64,000 nt of DNA from Liolophura sinensis (taxonomy: Eukaryota; Mollusca; Polyplacophora; Chitonida; Chitonidae). The notes under the pieces were generated by a model, which ran no database searches, had not been told where the DNA came from, and saw nothing but the letters and a program-made list of their open reading frames with translations. Each line of letters opens with the position of its first letter. Positions within the stretch are counted from its first letter, which is position 1. Shown here piece by piece: positions 1 through 13,355 of the stretch. The position numbers and the translations under genes are program-made. Location of the stretch: the NCBI RefSeq assembly GCF_032854445.1, contig NC_088301.1:1674001-1738000 (forward strand). The letters run 5' to 3'.

Positions 1-3000
1 AATGAAATAAATAGACAAATAAATATATAATCATTGACATGTATAGTGAGCAAGGTTATATTTCGGACCCGGCAAAGAGCATTAGAAATTTTCAAAGGTA
101 AATTTAAAAGATAACTCAAGACCTAAGCATCGTGGAATACACTACGGTATACTAAAAACTATAAGAATTCTTTTATTCATATTTTTAGTCTTTTTAAGTG
201 TGCATTCATAAAAATAAAAAAGCCTCTAGTGACGTCATGCAGATTGTCAATAAATACCGGCCGTATGGTTCACAAAATCCCAACTCCGAAGAATTCATAC
301 GTATGCATGTATATAACTCTCTTTAAAAAATTGTTTTTAAAAGTAAATGATATTTAAAAAAGTAAGTGATGGTAGCCTATTTTTATACGTAGTTTTAGAT
401 GGCCGTCTGAAGAATCGACGAGGAGTGGTTTGGCGCATGTATATGTACTACATCACAGGGCGAGTCCATATGGTAAAAGTATTGCCGTCACTGAAGTATC
501 ATGCCGAAGACACCAAACATGACAGCCCATCCAGTCACATTATACTGATACCGTGCCAACCACCCCTTCTTCCTTACTCTAGCCTCTTAGTGCTGAACGC
601 CAAGCGAGGCAGCAACGAGTACCATATTTTTGGTCAAGTCTTTGGTACCGTACGACTGGATCCTGATTTGATCACAGATCTCCTGACGTCGTCTATCAGT
701 TTGTAGCCTCCGTTATACAGTCCAGCTGGGCAAGTGAAGACGGTGAGATTCTCTTGAAGACAGTCAGTTCCATTCATAACTTCTTTATGTGGAGAGCATG
801 TGATGTCTCTAAGTATTGCAGAAGACATGCTTCAGATCATAGACATTTTTTTACTTTATCGTTTTTTTCTTTTTTTGATACCGGTAATGTATTTTATGTG
901 TAGCCTCTGTCATCATAGTTTACTTGTTAACTTGTTTTTGTGCTAGTGCTTTTATAATGTGTAGGGGCCTACATATTTTCTCATTTTTCTTTTACACATG
1001 CGTACATCTATCTTTTGTATTTAATTGTATAACTGACGTATCAATCTGGACCGTAGTTGGCACCAGTGCCTATAGTTACACGTGATGTATGTAGGCCTAT
1101 GAATTAAGGGTATCCTGATGTGGCATTTGTCAGAAAAGGTCCTTAGCCTATCTGTATTGTCCCTATTTACACAGCATAATAATGACCTCATCGAAATAAT
1201 CATCAGAATACGTAGAGCCGGTATAAAGCCCTTTCTGATTATATGGCATTATCTTGTACGACAATGACATGGACAAGAACGTGCAGAACTTTCTAAATTT
1301 TAACCCTAATGGTACATACTGTGACACAAAACAAGCCTTGTGCATCTACCTAGGCCACCCTATAACGGTAGGCTTACAAAAATATTTTTGGAAATTTCAT
1401 CATCTAATCATCCAAAGTTTACGGTTTGTGTCAGATACATTTCTTTAGAAGTTACACAGTGCGATACAATATGATTTTTTCAAAAATCACAGGCAGGATG
1501 ACAAACATTAAAACACGAGTGTTGTTTATGAGAGTTTCTATGTGTAGGCCTATATATGAAATACAAAGAGACATGTATGTTTTGGATCCATATTGATATG
1601 TCTTTGAAGATGATTAGATCAGTCTTTCTGGTGGTTTATACATGTTGTATATATTTACTGTTTGTTAACGATCATTTTGCGCCTTTCATTGCTGGGCTAT
1701 GTTTAGCATAAATCTAGATATGGCCGAAAACAAATTTGCCGAGATCTGACATCAGAAGACCCTGAACGGTGTACGGTTTACTATATACTGGGTTACGGCC
1801 CTTGTTCACCTGTCCATCCAATGCGCATGCGTAGGGCGTGACACAGATTCGCATATCCTGTTCGAAGATTGGCGCCTGACAAGGTGGTTGTCGACTCTTA
1901 GGTGTTTTTTTGGTAAGAATTTGATTGTTTCTGCAAGTTTGACAATACTATATGTGAGGCTAGTGAACGCATGACTTTATCCTGCTAGTCGCTTAGCTTT
2001 ACGAATGATACCCGAAGTCTTTTGTCTCTTGATCACGCTTTACTGTGGTATTTTGTGAGTGTCAAGTTTTTGTCAGCCGCGGCCGGGTGGATTTCAGATC
2101 GAGTCATTGAACACGGGAGTGCTAGATATGATGACTCAGGCGGTGTTAACGGTTACAATGACTGTGAATAGATACCGAATCTTGCATTGTTGCTGAAGAT
2201 GTCTGTTTTTCCACCGGGTCATCAGTAGCGATAGATGACATTGTCGACATATCTGACATTCTTTTGCCTTATTTGGACGGCCTACAGTTACTGTTTCCGC
2301 TTTAATATGAAACTTAAATGTGACGACAACATTATCACGATGTTCGAACATTAAAACTACAATCAGTTTAAACTGATTTCTGTTGATAAACAAGTGCTTA
2401 AAAGGGTAGAGGCATGAATACTATAAAGTGACCACAGGAAATATTTGTCATTTGATTTTGAGAAAATGGCTGGATATTTTACAAAACAGGAAATAGTTTA
2501 AGGCGGAAGGGAACCACATCCTGGCAGAGTTGAACCTAGTACATTGCTACACGTAGCAGTACTCACTAGTAGAGTTATTAGGCGCAGTTATGAGGACATT
2601 ACATTGACACTGCACTTCCAGTGCCATGGCGTAGTGGTTACACAGGGCCCCCTAGTCCATCTAGATGTGTACTGTTCTATTATTCTGATATTCATCATAA
2701 CACTGAATCAATTCATGCCTCTCAGTAAACATGGCACAGATTTGAAACTTCCACATCCTTCTCACTCATGGCAAACAGCCTCACCCATTTTCCACTATAA
2801 TCTGAAATGCTATCGTCTTAATTTACTACCCTCACGGATGACAGGTGTTAATTTGCTGTCTTGTGGTCAGATAAGCTGCTAGAGCTTTGATGGTACGAAG
2901 CAGTGTTTTGATGAATGTCAGAATTATAAACTAGAACACTGTGTCTGTCAAGACAGACTAGAGTACCCTTAGCTAGTTTGGTCCTTTGGAGCCCAAGTAT

Positions 3001-3560
3001 GAGTAAGCCTTGTCCCCAAGTCTGCTCAGTCTCTGATGTTAGGTTGTGGCAAAATGTTGTTCAACAATACAGCGCTCCAAACGAATGCTGTGTTCTATTT
3101 AAACATCTGATGCAGTTGTTGTAGCCGTCACTGTATTTAAGACTGAAGTTACCCGTCAAATACAACTCAACTCACAACACAACACTCTGCTACATTCTGT
3201 CTTCCCAGTCTCGGCATTTAGTTGACAAGGACAGATAACTGCATCAGGTATTTAAATGGAGTGTACTCTTTATGTTGTTTTGGGACCATCCTTGGCCATA
3301 TAAACTTTTCCTAAAGTTAACATCTGAATGATCTGATCAAAGCTGTCTTGGACTAGCTCATTCCGAAATATTTTAATACTGATGAACTCATAATATATGC
3401 TGCTTTTGAATCTGTCGCCATGCCCAGGCAATGACAGAATTAATGCCAGTTTTAATAATCCATCTGCTCTGGGGAATTTACTATCCATGTGGGTAGGTCT
3501 TTTTCTGTTTATAGATGGCTGCAGCCGGTGTTTCCCAAAAATGTTCAAAGCATTAATTGT
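1..3560. other. 5' flank of the myosin light chain gene, no supported gene
   Basis: No stretch here reads as a recognisable protein. A 119-codon ORF at 347-706 and a 64-codon minus ORF at 634-828 match no family I know. The 5'UTR exon(s) and promoter of the downstream light chain gene must lie in or before this region, because coding exon 1 is entered through a 3' splice site at 3937. A donor-like GGTAAGAAT near 1910 after GC-richer sequence is one possible non-coding first exon, but that is a guess. Confidence 0.5.
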
Positions 3561-3572
3561 GACCAGTTTTGA

Positions 3573-3843
3573 TTTTTTTTTTTTTTTTTTTTGATTGGTG
3601 TTTTACGCCGCACTCAAGAATATTTCACTTATACGACGGCGGCCAGCATTATGGTGGGAGGAAACCGGGCAGAGCCCGGGGGGAACCCACGACCATCCAC
3701 AGGTTGCTGGCAGACCTTCCCACTTACGGCCGGAGAGGAAGCCAGCATGAGCTGGACTTGAACTCACAGCGACCGCATTGGTGAGAGGCTCCTGGGTCAT
3801 TACGCTGCGCTAGCACGCTAACCGACTGAGCCACGGAGGCCCC
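3573..3843 (-). mobile_element. tRNA-derived SINE (family 1), full length, with target-site duplication
   Basis: Read on the minus strand it starts with a tRNA-like head: A box TGGCTCAGTCGGTTAGCG and a B-box-like GAGTTCAAGTCC. A conserved body follows, then the tail ATTCTTGAGTGCGGCGTAAAA and poly(A), seen as poly(T) at its left end. A 12-bp direct repeat GACCAGTTTTGA flanks it at 3561-3572 and 3844-3855, which is a target-site duplication from LINE-mediated insertion. It lies about 90 bp upstream of the light chain coding exon. Short ORFs over it are not genes. Confidence 0.92.
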
Positions 3844-3966
3844 GACCAGTTTTGAGGTTGTGGGTTTATCCATACACAAAGAAAGATATCATATCTGATT
3901 TCTGGGTGATGAATTGTCTATTTTCATTTGTTTTCAGGGTTGTGCACATAAACACAAGTCCTCATC

Positions 3967-4153
3967 ATGTCCAGTAGGAAGACAGCGGGCAAGAAGCCCA
4001 CAAAGAAGAGGGCACAGAGAGCTACCTCTAATGTGTTTGCTATGTTTGATCAAGCTCAAATTCAGGAATTCAAAGAAGCATTCAACATGATTGACCAAAA
4101 CAGAGACGGCTTTATTGACAAAGAAGATCTTCATGATATGTTAGCGTCCTTAG
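3967..4153 (+). CDS. Myosin RLC coding exon 1 (aa 1-62, then first base of codon 63)
   Basis: The exon begins at 3938 after TTTTCAG; 3938-3966 is 5'UTR. The first ATG (3967) gives the family N-terminus [17 protein letters not shown]. It encodes the phosphorylation site and the whole first EF-hand, ending at MLASL with donor G|GTAAGG. The ORF runs on into the intron to 4179, which is not coding. Confidence 0.96.
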
Positions 4154-7100
4154 GTAAGGTTATGTTTATGTACATCTAGCATCAAATCAAGAATTTCTGT
4201 GGCCAGTGGTTCTTGTGCTAGCTTAATGATTCTGAAGCCTCCCATCAACGCTGTCACTGCTGTACATACAAGTTGCTTGTTGTTGTCCTTACGCTCTGAG
4301 TCAGAAACACTTAGTTGTACAGTTATTGGCGAGAAAAAAAGGTGTAGTTTCTTGAGACATCTTTTGTTGTGTTTAGACCTCCAGACAGACTATAGGCCTT
4401 GTTCACAGAGAAGCCCGTGAGCTGGCTTTGTCTGTGTCATACCTGTGCATTATTTGTGGCTTGGAAAATGCATACTGATGGCAAATTCTGAATAAATAAT
4501 GTAATTTTCTTTATTTCCCTTGTAATCTAGTTGTGAATAAGGTGGTCACCACATTTTACAGGAGTAGCCTATGTCATAACCCGAGTGTGAGCATTTAATA
4601 ACAGGGAAGCTTGAATGCTAACGTAGGTGTGGTGGTGTCTTGAAAAGTATTGGTACTGCACGTATTGAGCTCTGGTTTTGCAAACATATCCCCTACACAA
4701 TGATGTGTAGGGGATATTCCATGGTTAATGTGCCGTATGCATATTAATTGTTGAAAATCCCAAAATTCATGACTTAATGTTATTAGAATCAATGTTAAAG
4801 GGTATGTTAGAGTTGGTATCTCGAAAAACACTACATGTATTGATCTGAAGCTTTGCAGGCATGTAAAATAGCATGAAGGGGGTTGTTCTATTGTTGATGT
4901 GCTAACTGTGCATATTAATTGCTGTACAGTACATTACAAAATTCACCAATGACAACATTGCGACCAAAACTAAATTTGTACAGTTTTTAATTCTCTAAAT
5001 TATCAGAGTGCTTAATTGGCGCAATCACAGTGCCTGTGACAAATGTACCAAGATGTGAGCCTAGAACTTCCTGTGACTGACATACATATACTCTGACAGT
5101 TTCAGCCAAGCCGTGACCAATGTTATAAGAAGCATGTATAGCCAGATAAACAATTCAATTTCCTCTAATTTCTGAAAGATTTTCATTAATTACGTTGTAA
5201 ATGTGCCTGAGGAGACTCTGAAGCCCACAGTGGAACATTGGGTCTTGTGTCTGAGGAGACCATGAAGCCCACAGTGAAACCCCCAAGTAAAGACGCTCAG
5301 TGGTACATTGGGTCTTGTGTCTGAGGAGACCATGAAGCTCACTGTGAAACCCCTAAGTAAAGACGGTCAGTGGTACATTGGGTCTTGTGTCTGAGGAGAC
5401 CATGAAGCCCACAGTGAAACCCCCAAGTAAAAGCACTCAGTGGTACATTGGGTCTTGTGTCTGAGGAGACCATAAAGCCCACAGTGAAACCCCCCAAGTA
5501 AAAACACTCAGTGGTACATTGGGTCTTGTGTCTGAGGAGACCATGAAGCCCACAGTGAAACCCCCAAGTAAAGATGCTCAGTGGTACATTGGGTCTTGTT
5601 TCTGAGGAGACCATGAAGCCCACAGTGAAACCCCCCAAGTAAAGACACTCAGTGGTACATTGGGTCTTGTGCCTGAGGAGACCATGAAGCTCACTGTGAA
5701 ACCCCTAAGTAAAGACGGTCAGTGGTACATTGGGTCTTGTGTCTGAGGAGACCATGGAGCCCACAGTGAAACCCCTAAGTAAAGACGGTCAGTGGTACAT
5801 TGGGTCTTGTGTCTGAGGAGACCATAAAGCCCACAGTGAAACCCCCCAAGTAAAAACACTCAGTGGTACATTGGGTCTTGTTTCTGAGGAGACCATGAAC
5901 CCCACAGTGAAATTGTTCAAATGATGTATTTGACAGTGTGTTGATATCAGTGGAGGTGAGTTTTGACATGATGTGTGGTGAGGGCTAATTACAAGTTTAT
6001 TAGAATGACTCACCGGTTGTTAATAATGTGCTGGTTGAATTGTTCTGTTGACCTAAGTACAGACAGATTTCCATTGGTGTCCACTCAACATTGTGTTGGC
6101 CATATAAGTGTATACATGTTATTCTAAAATTACATTGCATGTATTTAGTAACTTTAGTGCTCTTCAGAGACAACTTTAGAAATACTCTTAGGGGTTTGGG
6201 TAGCAAATCTGCCGACTAAAGCAAACTGTTAAAGAACTACAAATTTTGACAGCCATTTAAAATTTTCTGACAATGGTCTTGGGAATGATATATAGCATTG
6301 TTATCATTGTGATTAGCACAGTTTCTTATCCATCTGCATTTAACATGTTTAGGAATTGAGAATTAAAGTTGCTGTAACCATATTAGACTCCTCTCCTATC
6401 TCTGACTTTCATGTACCATGGGCTTAGCAGAGGTACATTATTAATACAGCAGACATGAAGATTTGGGAGGAAATAAATTCATAATCTTATAATGCTTAAA
6501 GAAAATTTTAGGAAACATTTGCACCGATTTGTCTTTGTGTATTCAGCATTTTCAGCCTGAAATGTTTACTTTTACGATGGCTCCATCATGTCCACAGAGT
6601 CCTGTAGCTGCTAAGTGATAACAGCACCTAATGGTCCATTATATGCTAGCTGCCTCCTGCCATTATTACCCTGAACTACATACATATATTGTTCATGCCC
6701 TGTTCAGTAGGAATTACGTGTCGTATACATAAATGTGCTACCAGTCAGAGATAGGTGTGCTGGGTACTGGTACAAAGTAGATACTGATTTACTGATGGTG
6801 ACAAGAATGGAAATCTGAGAACCGCAGCTGTTTCGTCCGTAATGTGACAATTTGACTGTGCATTAGCAAGGAGGATAGAAAACCTCAAGCATATATTCAC
6901 ACATTATATACACACATTATATACACACATAACAGCAGCTGTCAGGTTTGGCTCCTGTTGTGACACTGTGACTCTCCGTGAGAGGCTGGTAAAAATACAG
7001 AATTAGCCCTGGTTTGTCAGGTCTCTTTACCTTGGGATACTGCTGTAAACTCTGTAGATTCATTAGGCATCTTGCTGTGTGATTTACATGTAGGTGCCGA

Positions 7101-10100
7101 CGGGTCCCCACAGAGTTCTTTTTTAACAGGAATCATCGTTGACGTACTTAATTTCCAGACTGACCAATGGGGCATTAAAAAACTGTACTTTGTAGCCATT
7201 CCCACCCCCACCCCCTCCCAAGTGAAAGCTGAAAATTTTTTGTACTGTTATATGTTATTACACACCATAATCTGCATATTAAGAAATAAGACCAAAGCAT
7301 TTCATGTACCCTTTAAATACATGTATTACAATACATACTATAAGGCATAATGGGTTCTAAACAGAATTACATGCAAGTGGAACATGCTGGAAAATTTTGG
7401 TTGTTGTTTTTCAGTTCTGTTCAGGGCTTGTCAAGGGCATTACTTCATCAGTTGTTGACTTATATTGTAGGGCGAAATTCTACATTATCTTAAATAATCT
7501 TTAATAAGCTTTTAAACTTATGATATTCGCTAAGTCTTGTATGTTACTATCCTGATTTACTTTTTCTTGTGGTGACTTAAGTTTAAGATAATAAATGAAA
7601 CAAAAGGCATATATTAAAGATTGACTAAATCTCTTCTGGAAAATGAAGTGCAGTTTTATCAGGTCTTCTACAGCTGGTGTTCATGCTTAAAATAAAATCA
7701 CCTGTGGCATTATTATTGAGGCATATTTACATATTCAGTGTTGAGAGCGTGTAGAAGGTCGTTGTATGCTTGTGTGCACTCTAGGCTACAAGGCGAAGAC
7801 CTACTGGTGTTACAATGTACATGAGGTTTGTTCACAGGTGTTTAATTGATTGTCCACTCTAGCTACCTGCCGAGAAGGCAGGTTATTGTAGAGGTCATAC
7901 CTGACCAGCTCTGGGTTGTATGGCTGAGTGTATACAATACAGACCTCAGCACAATAGTTAGAACATGTACAGTGGTACATGGTACTGGCAACAACACCAC
8001 TACCATGCTAGAGCTTTCTTCATATACAAGACCCAGGAGGTGTTGACATAGAATCAAGTGTATTTTCACTCTTCAAGTGAATTTCATCGAAAAACAGATG
8101 GTTATATACTTATTACAGCTAGACTAATGCCATAACTGATAGGAACTGCAAATACATGCGGATTATACACTGAAATTCAGCAAATTTCACCAAATATACT
8201 GTGTTATCTGACTTATCAAGTGGCTATCAAAGGGCCAAATGGAAGAGTGTTAATTCCAGAGAAGATGACATAAAATGCAGCCTTCTCATTAATATCGGCC
8301 ACACCGCTAAAATCTATATACTTGTACATTGAAAATACTTCCAACTGTTGTTTTAACTTCAACAGAATTAAATTTATCAGAATATTTAAAACTTCAAGGT
8401 GGGGTTGTGGACCATATTGATATTGTAAGGCATTGGTGAGGCATTGTAGGATTTTCTCTGTAGCTGTAGACTATGTATTAACAGTCTCCTAGGGTTCTGT
8501 GTACATGTATTTATTAGTAGGTCTACATATTAGGTGGTGTATTTACAGGAACTTTGTTGTTAAACATACAGGTACAATGAAGTCTGACTTCTTTGATGGT
8601 TAACACTGTGAATGTGGTTCGTGGACCTCCATGTCAGAATTCAGCTATTTAAACTCATTTAATTCTATTCAGAAAAAGTTAGTTTTGAGCAGTGTGTTTT
8701 GTTGCTGCCTATAACCTGTATGTGTTATTTTGTGTGCAGAGGTCTTTCTCAGTTCTCATGTTGTGTTGGTTATGTTATATGCTGTTCTGGTTGTGTTACA
8801 CGTGTGCTGTTTGAGTTGCATGCTGTACTGTTTGTGTTATGTGCCGTGCTGGTTGTGTTACATGCCTTTCTGGTTGTATTACGTGTCATTCTGGTTGTTA
8901 CACGTGCCCTTCTGGTTGTGTTACATGTTTCGCTGGTTGTGTTTACATGCCACACTGGTTGTGTCACATGTTTCGCTGGTTGTGTGTACATGCCGCACTG
9001 GTTGTGTCACATGTTTCGCTGGTTGTGTGCACATGCTGCACTGGTTGTGTTGCATGTTTCGCTGGTTGTGTTTACATGCTGTGCTGGCTGTGATTACTTG
9101 TTGTGCTGGATGTGTTTTCATGCCATGCTGGTTGTGTTACATGCCGTGCTGGTTATGTTACAGGTAAAGACCCCACAGAGAAGTACCTGGAGGAGATGAT
9201 GAAGGCCGCTCCAGGCCCCATCAACTTTACTATGTTTCTCACCATGTTCGGGGACAAACTCAATGGTACAGACCCTGAGGATGTCATCAGGAACGCCTTC
9301 GCTTGTTTTGATGAAGATGGAACAGGTAGTTGTTCTTATCCTATCCATGTACAAGGCAGGCGCCAAACTCACTAAGCTTTGTATTCGACTTACAAATCAA
9401 GTTGCATTTTCTTTGTTATTATGAAAAATTGTTCTGATGAATTGTACACTAAAAGCTTTGTGAAAATGGCCCAAAGCTGATATGACCTTACATCTTACCT
9501 AGTGTGTGATAAATGGGTGCTGCAGCAAGTGGTGAAATAACACTTGCATGTGTTTTATATTTACATACCCTGTCGGCTAAATCTGAGTAGTCAAGCTCAT
9601 AATAGCTTCCTCTTCAACCGTACATGGGAAGGTCTTCATGCAACCTGCGGATTGGCGTGGGTTTCCCCACAGACTCTACCTGGTTTCCTCCCACCATAAT
9701 GCTGGCGGCCGTTTCCACCTCTCTTACGACCAGCCTGGTGTCCTCCAACCATAATGCTGGCTGCCGTTGTATAGGTCAAATATTCTTGAGTAGGGCGTAA
9801 TCAAATAAATAAATAAATCTGAGTTCATACCTTCTATAAATTACATTCATTAACAATTTAGGATGTCAAATTTTTCCTGTCATCTGTGTGTGAAGAAAGT
9901 GATTGTTTGTGTGGTAGGTTTCATCCCTGAAGACAGGCTGCGAGATCTGCTGACACAGATGGGAGACAGGTTTACAGAAGATGAGGTGAGAAGTCACAGT
10001 CTAGGGCTGCTACAGAAGATGATTAACCCTACAACTGCCTTCATTCCTGCACAAACATCAACACTTGTGAACACGGTCTGCTACAGGCTACAGTACATCA

Positions 10101-11761
10101 TTAACCCTACAGCTGCCTTCATTCCTACACAAACATTAACACTTGTTAACACGGTCTGCTACAGGCTACAGTGCATCATTAACCTACGACTGCATTCATT
10201 CCTGCACAAACATCAACACTTGTAAACAGGGTCTGCTACAGGCTACAGTACATCCAGGGATTCATACACGTTGATTTCAGACTCTGGTATTCGGTGGTAA
10301 AATATAGGAAAACACAGAAAATTGGGTTTGGAAAAAAATTCATTTCTGTTTTTCTGGTACAAATACTCAAATTTTTGGATAAAAACTGAATTGCTTTCAA
10401 AAATATATGCATAGTGATGAAGCGGTTGACTTCAGTAGCCAATTGCTTTATCCTGGCCTACCGAAGTGGTTTTAAGGCTTTAAATATATACAAACTATGG
10501 TGATAAGGTTTAGTGGGTATAAAACAAAGTAGGAGTCCAGTCATATTTAGATCAATCTGCGCAATATCAGGAAATAAAAAGAAAAGTAGATACAACCCAT
10601 GCTGGCTTCCATTGAATGTTGCTTTGATACATGCTGTCCCATTCGCTGTGTGTCTCCTGTGGACCAATGAGTGAGTTTCTAACATATTATGAGCTGCATG
10701 CAACGCAGTGGCCGTTCGACAACTATGTAATGTTAGCTGTTCTGACCAGCTACAGAGGACGATTAAAACTGAAAACAACCCAAAAATAATAGTGTTGCCT
10801 AACTGTGTGAATGACTGGCTTGTGACCGTTAATGTATGTTTTATATGTTTTACGTTGAACTGCTCAAAAGCTGACAGGCCACATTGCCAGTTGATTGAAA
10901 GTAGGCCTACATGTACTCGCACGCCAGTCAAAGGCTGGTGTGAAAACAAGCGACACCTCTTAGACTCTTTGACTACTGCTCACAGTAGGTGCAAGTGTTG
11001 TCTTCTTACATAGTGATAATCCATCCCCCCTTGTTTTAATCCCTGATCCAGATTACGCCGCAGGAATCAAGAGGATTATAGCCATTCTGGATTATACCTG
11101 TTTGATGTGCTTGAGTAATTTTGACCATAGTATAACTAGGAGAATTCAAGAGTTTTAAGATTTTTTTCTTCAGTATTTCCTTGATAAGTTAAGTGACAAT
11201 TAATTCCCGGGATCTTTGAAGCAGATCGCGAAAATAAATTCCAGGGAATAATAAATATTTTACAGTATTTATAAACACGGTCTGTGGAATTTAAACTCAA
11301 TGGCAGGTTATAGTCGGTGTCGGTGTAAAACTTGGACTTCTATGAATCCCTGTACAAACATGAACACAGTCTTGCCTTCCATAAATAGAATTGGATTATT
11401 CCTGGAATTTGTCTACTCTCTCAACTGACTCATTCACATGCTATACAATCGCTTCACCTGTTTTGAGTTGAAGTCCACCTTAAACTTAATGCTGTCTGAA
11501 GGCATGGTGGGTATTTATATTATAGATAATTTGCCCACCGGTAAGTAAATCTAGGCTTCCTCGTTAACATGGCACACATATGTATTCACCATTGTTGATA
11601 TAAGGAGAGTTATGTTATTATGAAACTTACCAAGAATTTATGAAAATTTTTCTGTTTCACAGGTTGATGAAATATTCCGGGATGCACCCATCAAGAAGGG
11701 CGAGTTTAACTACGTAGAATTCACCCGGATCTTGAAGCATGGCACGAAGGACCAGGACTAA
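3967..11761 (+). CDS. Non-muscle/smooth-type myosin regulatory light chain (gene span start to stop; exons listed separately)
   Basis: This subunit binds the IQ region of the myosin II heavy-chain neck and switches the motor on when phosphorylated by MLCK or ROCK. Four coding exons (3967-4153, 9164-9325, 9918-9985, 11663-11761) join in phase into 171 aa, against 172 aa for vertebrate MYL9/MYL12. Residues 1-19 are the basic N-terminus; RATSNVF puts the two phosphorylatable residues at T20/S21 (mammalian T18/S19). The first EF-hand loop, D43-D54 ([12 protein letters not shown]), is intact and is the divalent-cation site of the family. The C-terminus has the [13 protein letters not shown] signature and ends KDQD. 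The N-terminus resembles vertebrate non-muscle/smooth RLC and insect Sqh, not the molluscan catch-muscle RLC. Intron 1 (about 5 kb) and the others carry minisatellites. The gene's symbol in this species is not known to me (MYL9/MYL12/sqh orthologue). Confidence 0.96.
5207..5911 (+). repeat. 70-bp minisatellite, about 10 copies
   Basis: The unit begins CTGAGGAGACCATGAAGCCC and ends CATTGGGTCTTGTGT; successive copies are exactly 70 bp apart at 5251 and 5321. It lies in the first coding intron of the light chain gene. Minus-strand ORFs of 64-99 codons across it are repeat translations. Confidence 0.95.
5912..8700. other. Intron sequence of the light chain gene, no feature recognised
   Basis: AT-rich intron without recognisable coding segments. 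ORFs of 60-92 codons here show no family resemblance, and none is joined by matching splice phases. Confidence 0.6.
8725..9163 (+). repeat. Irregular ~24-30 bp minisatellite running into a 3' splice site
   Basis: Units of the form CTGGTTGTGTTACATGCC repeat up to the acceptor of coding exon 2. The last unit, GCTGGTTATGTTACAG, is the acceptor itself (AG at 9162-9163). The region reads as ORFs of 166 and 145 codons on plus and shorter ones on minus; their cysteine-rich repeats come from the array. Confidence 0.9.
9164..9325 (+). CDS. Myosin RLC coding exon 2 (aa 63-117)
   Basis: Acceptor TTACAG|GTAAAG joins in phase 1. The translation contains [15 protein letters not shown] and [17 protein letters not shown], nearly identical to MYL9. 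Donor is ACAG|GTAGTT. Confidence 0.96.
9602..9808 (+). mobile_element. 5'-truncated, rearranged family-1 SINE
   Basis: Contains CATGGGAAGGTCTTC, CCTCCCACCATAATGCTGG (repeated as a diverged second copy), the tail ATTCTTGAGTAGGGCGTAA and an AAATAAATAAAT end. The tRNA head is missing. Confidence 0.8.
9918..9985 (+). CDS. Myosin RLC coding exon 3 (codons 117-139)
   Basis: Acceptor GTGGTAG|GTTTC is followed by [22 protein letters not shown], the family's third EF-hand region; the donor is GATGAG|GTGAGA. Phase 1 in, phase 0 out. Confidence 0.95.
10009..10260 (+). repeat. ~85-bp tandem repeat, 3 copies
   Basis: Three diverged copies contain ATTAACCCTACAACTGCC, CATTCCTGCACAAACAT and GGTCTGCTACAGGCTACAG. 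It begins about 25 bp after the donor of coding exon 3. An overlapping ORF (9863-10225) joins the real exon to this intronic repeat and is not the protein end. Confidence 0.88.
10261..11662. other. Last intron of the light chain gene, no feature recognised
   Basis: A 163-codon minus-strand ORF at 10458-10949 and a 101-codon plus ORF overlap here. Neither shows a motif I recognise and no flanking splice structure supports them. Confidence 0.55.
11663..11761 (+). CDS. Myosin RLC last coding exon (aa 140-171 and stop)
   Basis: Acceptor TTTCACAG|GTTGATG. Encodes [32 protein letters not shown] and TAA at 11759-11761. All three upstream junctions are phase-compatible. Confidence 0.96.
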   Translation, partial: VDEIFRDAPIKKGEFNYVEFTRILKHGTKDQD

Positions 11762-13355
11762 TCTGCGCATTTTACGGCAGCCGCCTCACCTGTGTACAGA
11801 TGGCACACATGTGAATGTACCTGTAGCTAACACTAGGGACCAAATCTTAAATCGCCATGCTGCAGGTTGTTTATTATATTTTGTATATGTAATTTACGCA
11901 TATGGTATTGTTAATATTTTGATACAGTTTGTTAAGGTTCTAAGGAATCTTTTTGGGTATGACGAGTTATGCTTGAACATTATTTAAATTTTCATGGAAG
12001 GGATAAAAGGAAGCTTGAGAAAAACTTTTGTTTCAAAATTCCATCAGACAACAGACCAGTTGCCAGCTGTTGTTTTGGCACATGTACATCACAATATGCA
12101 AAGTCTCATGAAGCCTTTTGTTATATGTACAGACTTTACATCTGTTTTATTACAATTTGCATATTCTTCATATTTTTAACTAGGGAAGAAAAATATATAA
12201 AAAAAAGTTTGTGTTCTCTTCAGTGTTATTCAACAGATTGGTGATTTCTGTGGGTTATTCAGCTTAAAGCTTGCCATGATCTCTCTTGTGGGAACCAGAA
12301 CTGCAGATCTGGTGATATGGATTTGTCAAATGTCATTTTTGTGGGTAGAAGACTCTTTTTTTTTTTTTTTTGCTGCATCAACTAGAACTGATCCACATTT
12401 GATAATTCCACACTCCGAGATGAATATCTTTTGTACCTTTGCATGGTTCGTTTGCTGTACAGTTAACATTGGCCTGTGTAATTGCACATCAGTTTATAGT
12501 TGAATCATGTCACATCAAATTCTCACTCAGATTGGACTATACCCGCACAAACAGTGTGTTGTGCATCACTGCTGTATGTTATGGAATTGTGTCATTTGTA
12601 CGGCCGTTTCTACTGCCACTTTTTACTACATGTAGTTTGTTTTGTATTCTATTCGTTTATTGTTAATAACTGAGCCAGTATGCAATATGTCTTACGTGAT
12701 GAACCACCTCAAAATAGGTGAAGGTAAAGCATTATTTAGATTTGAGTAAATGTAAGACGGTATAATCCCTCTACAAGTAGATTATCCAGGGTCTAAAATA
12801 ACAGCATTCCTGAGAAGAGTCTGGCAAATGTGACAGGTGTGTTTTATTTGCAATCCAAGCCTTTCATTATAAACTTGTTGCTTTTTATGCCTTTTTTGTC
12901 TGTTCTGTGCTTAGCTAACTGTTTCTTTATTCATAATATTGTCCATGGTTCATGTAGTAAAGTGTGCTCTGATAAATTCACTGTTGAAATGAACGCATTT
13001 GTTGGACATTATCAGTGTTCATGGTTGCTTTTCATGCTTTCCTGTCTGTCAGAGATCCATGAAGTAAGAACATGTAACAGGTTTTGGACCACTTTCATAA
13101 CATGATCAAGAAAAAAGGTGAAAACCAAAAAAAAACAAACAAAAAAAAAGAATTCTTTCCGTTTAACTAGCAGTTGGTATTATTGACACTTATTCTTGGA
13201 TTGAAATTTGATAGACTGGTTCCTAAATCTGATCCTGGTATCATAATGGTTTGAGAATTACATGTACTTGTCATAGATGTAAAACAGCTGTACGTCTGTC
13301 TCCTTAAGCTCTCCTCTGAACTAACACTTCAAAATAAAACCTATGTACATCAATA
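11762..13355 (+). other. Probable 3'UTR of the light chain gene with poly(A) signal
   Basis: AT-rich sequence without introns or homologous ORFs. The first AATAAA after the stop codon is at 13333-13338, followed by a GT-rich element (TTTGTGTTCAGG), so cleavage near 13355 is plausible. Short ORFs in it are not conserved-looking. Confidence 0.45.

Noticed and set aside
634..828. 64-aa minus ORF as a gene
   Set aside because: Cysteine-containing text looked plausible but no family, splice site or flanking exon supports it.
10458..10949. 163-aa minus ORF as a transposase
   Set aside because: No catalytic motif, terminal inverted repeats or family resemblance visible.
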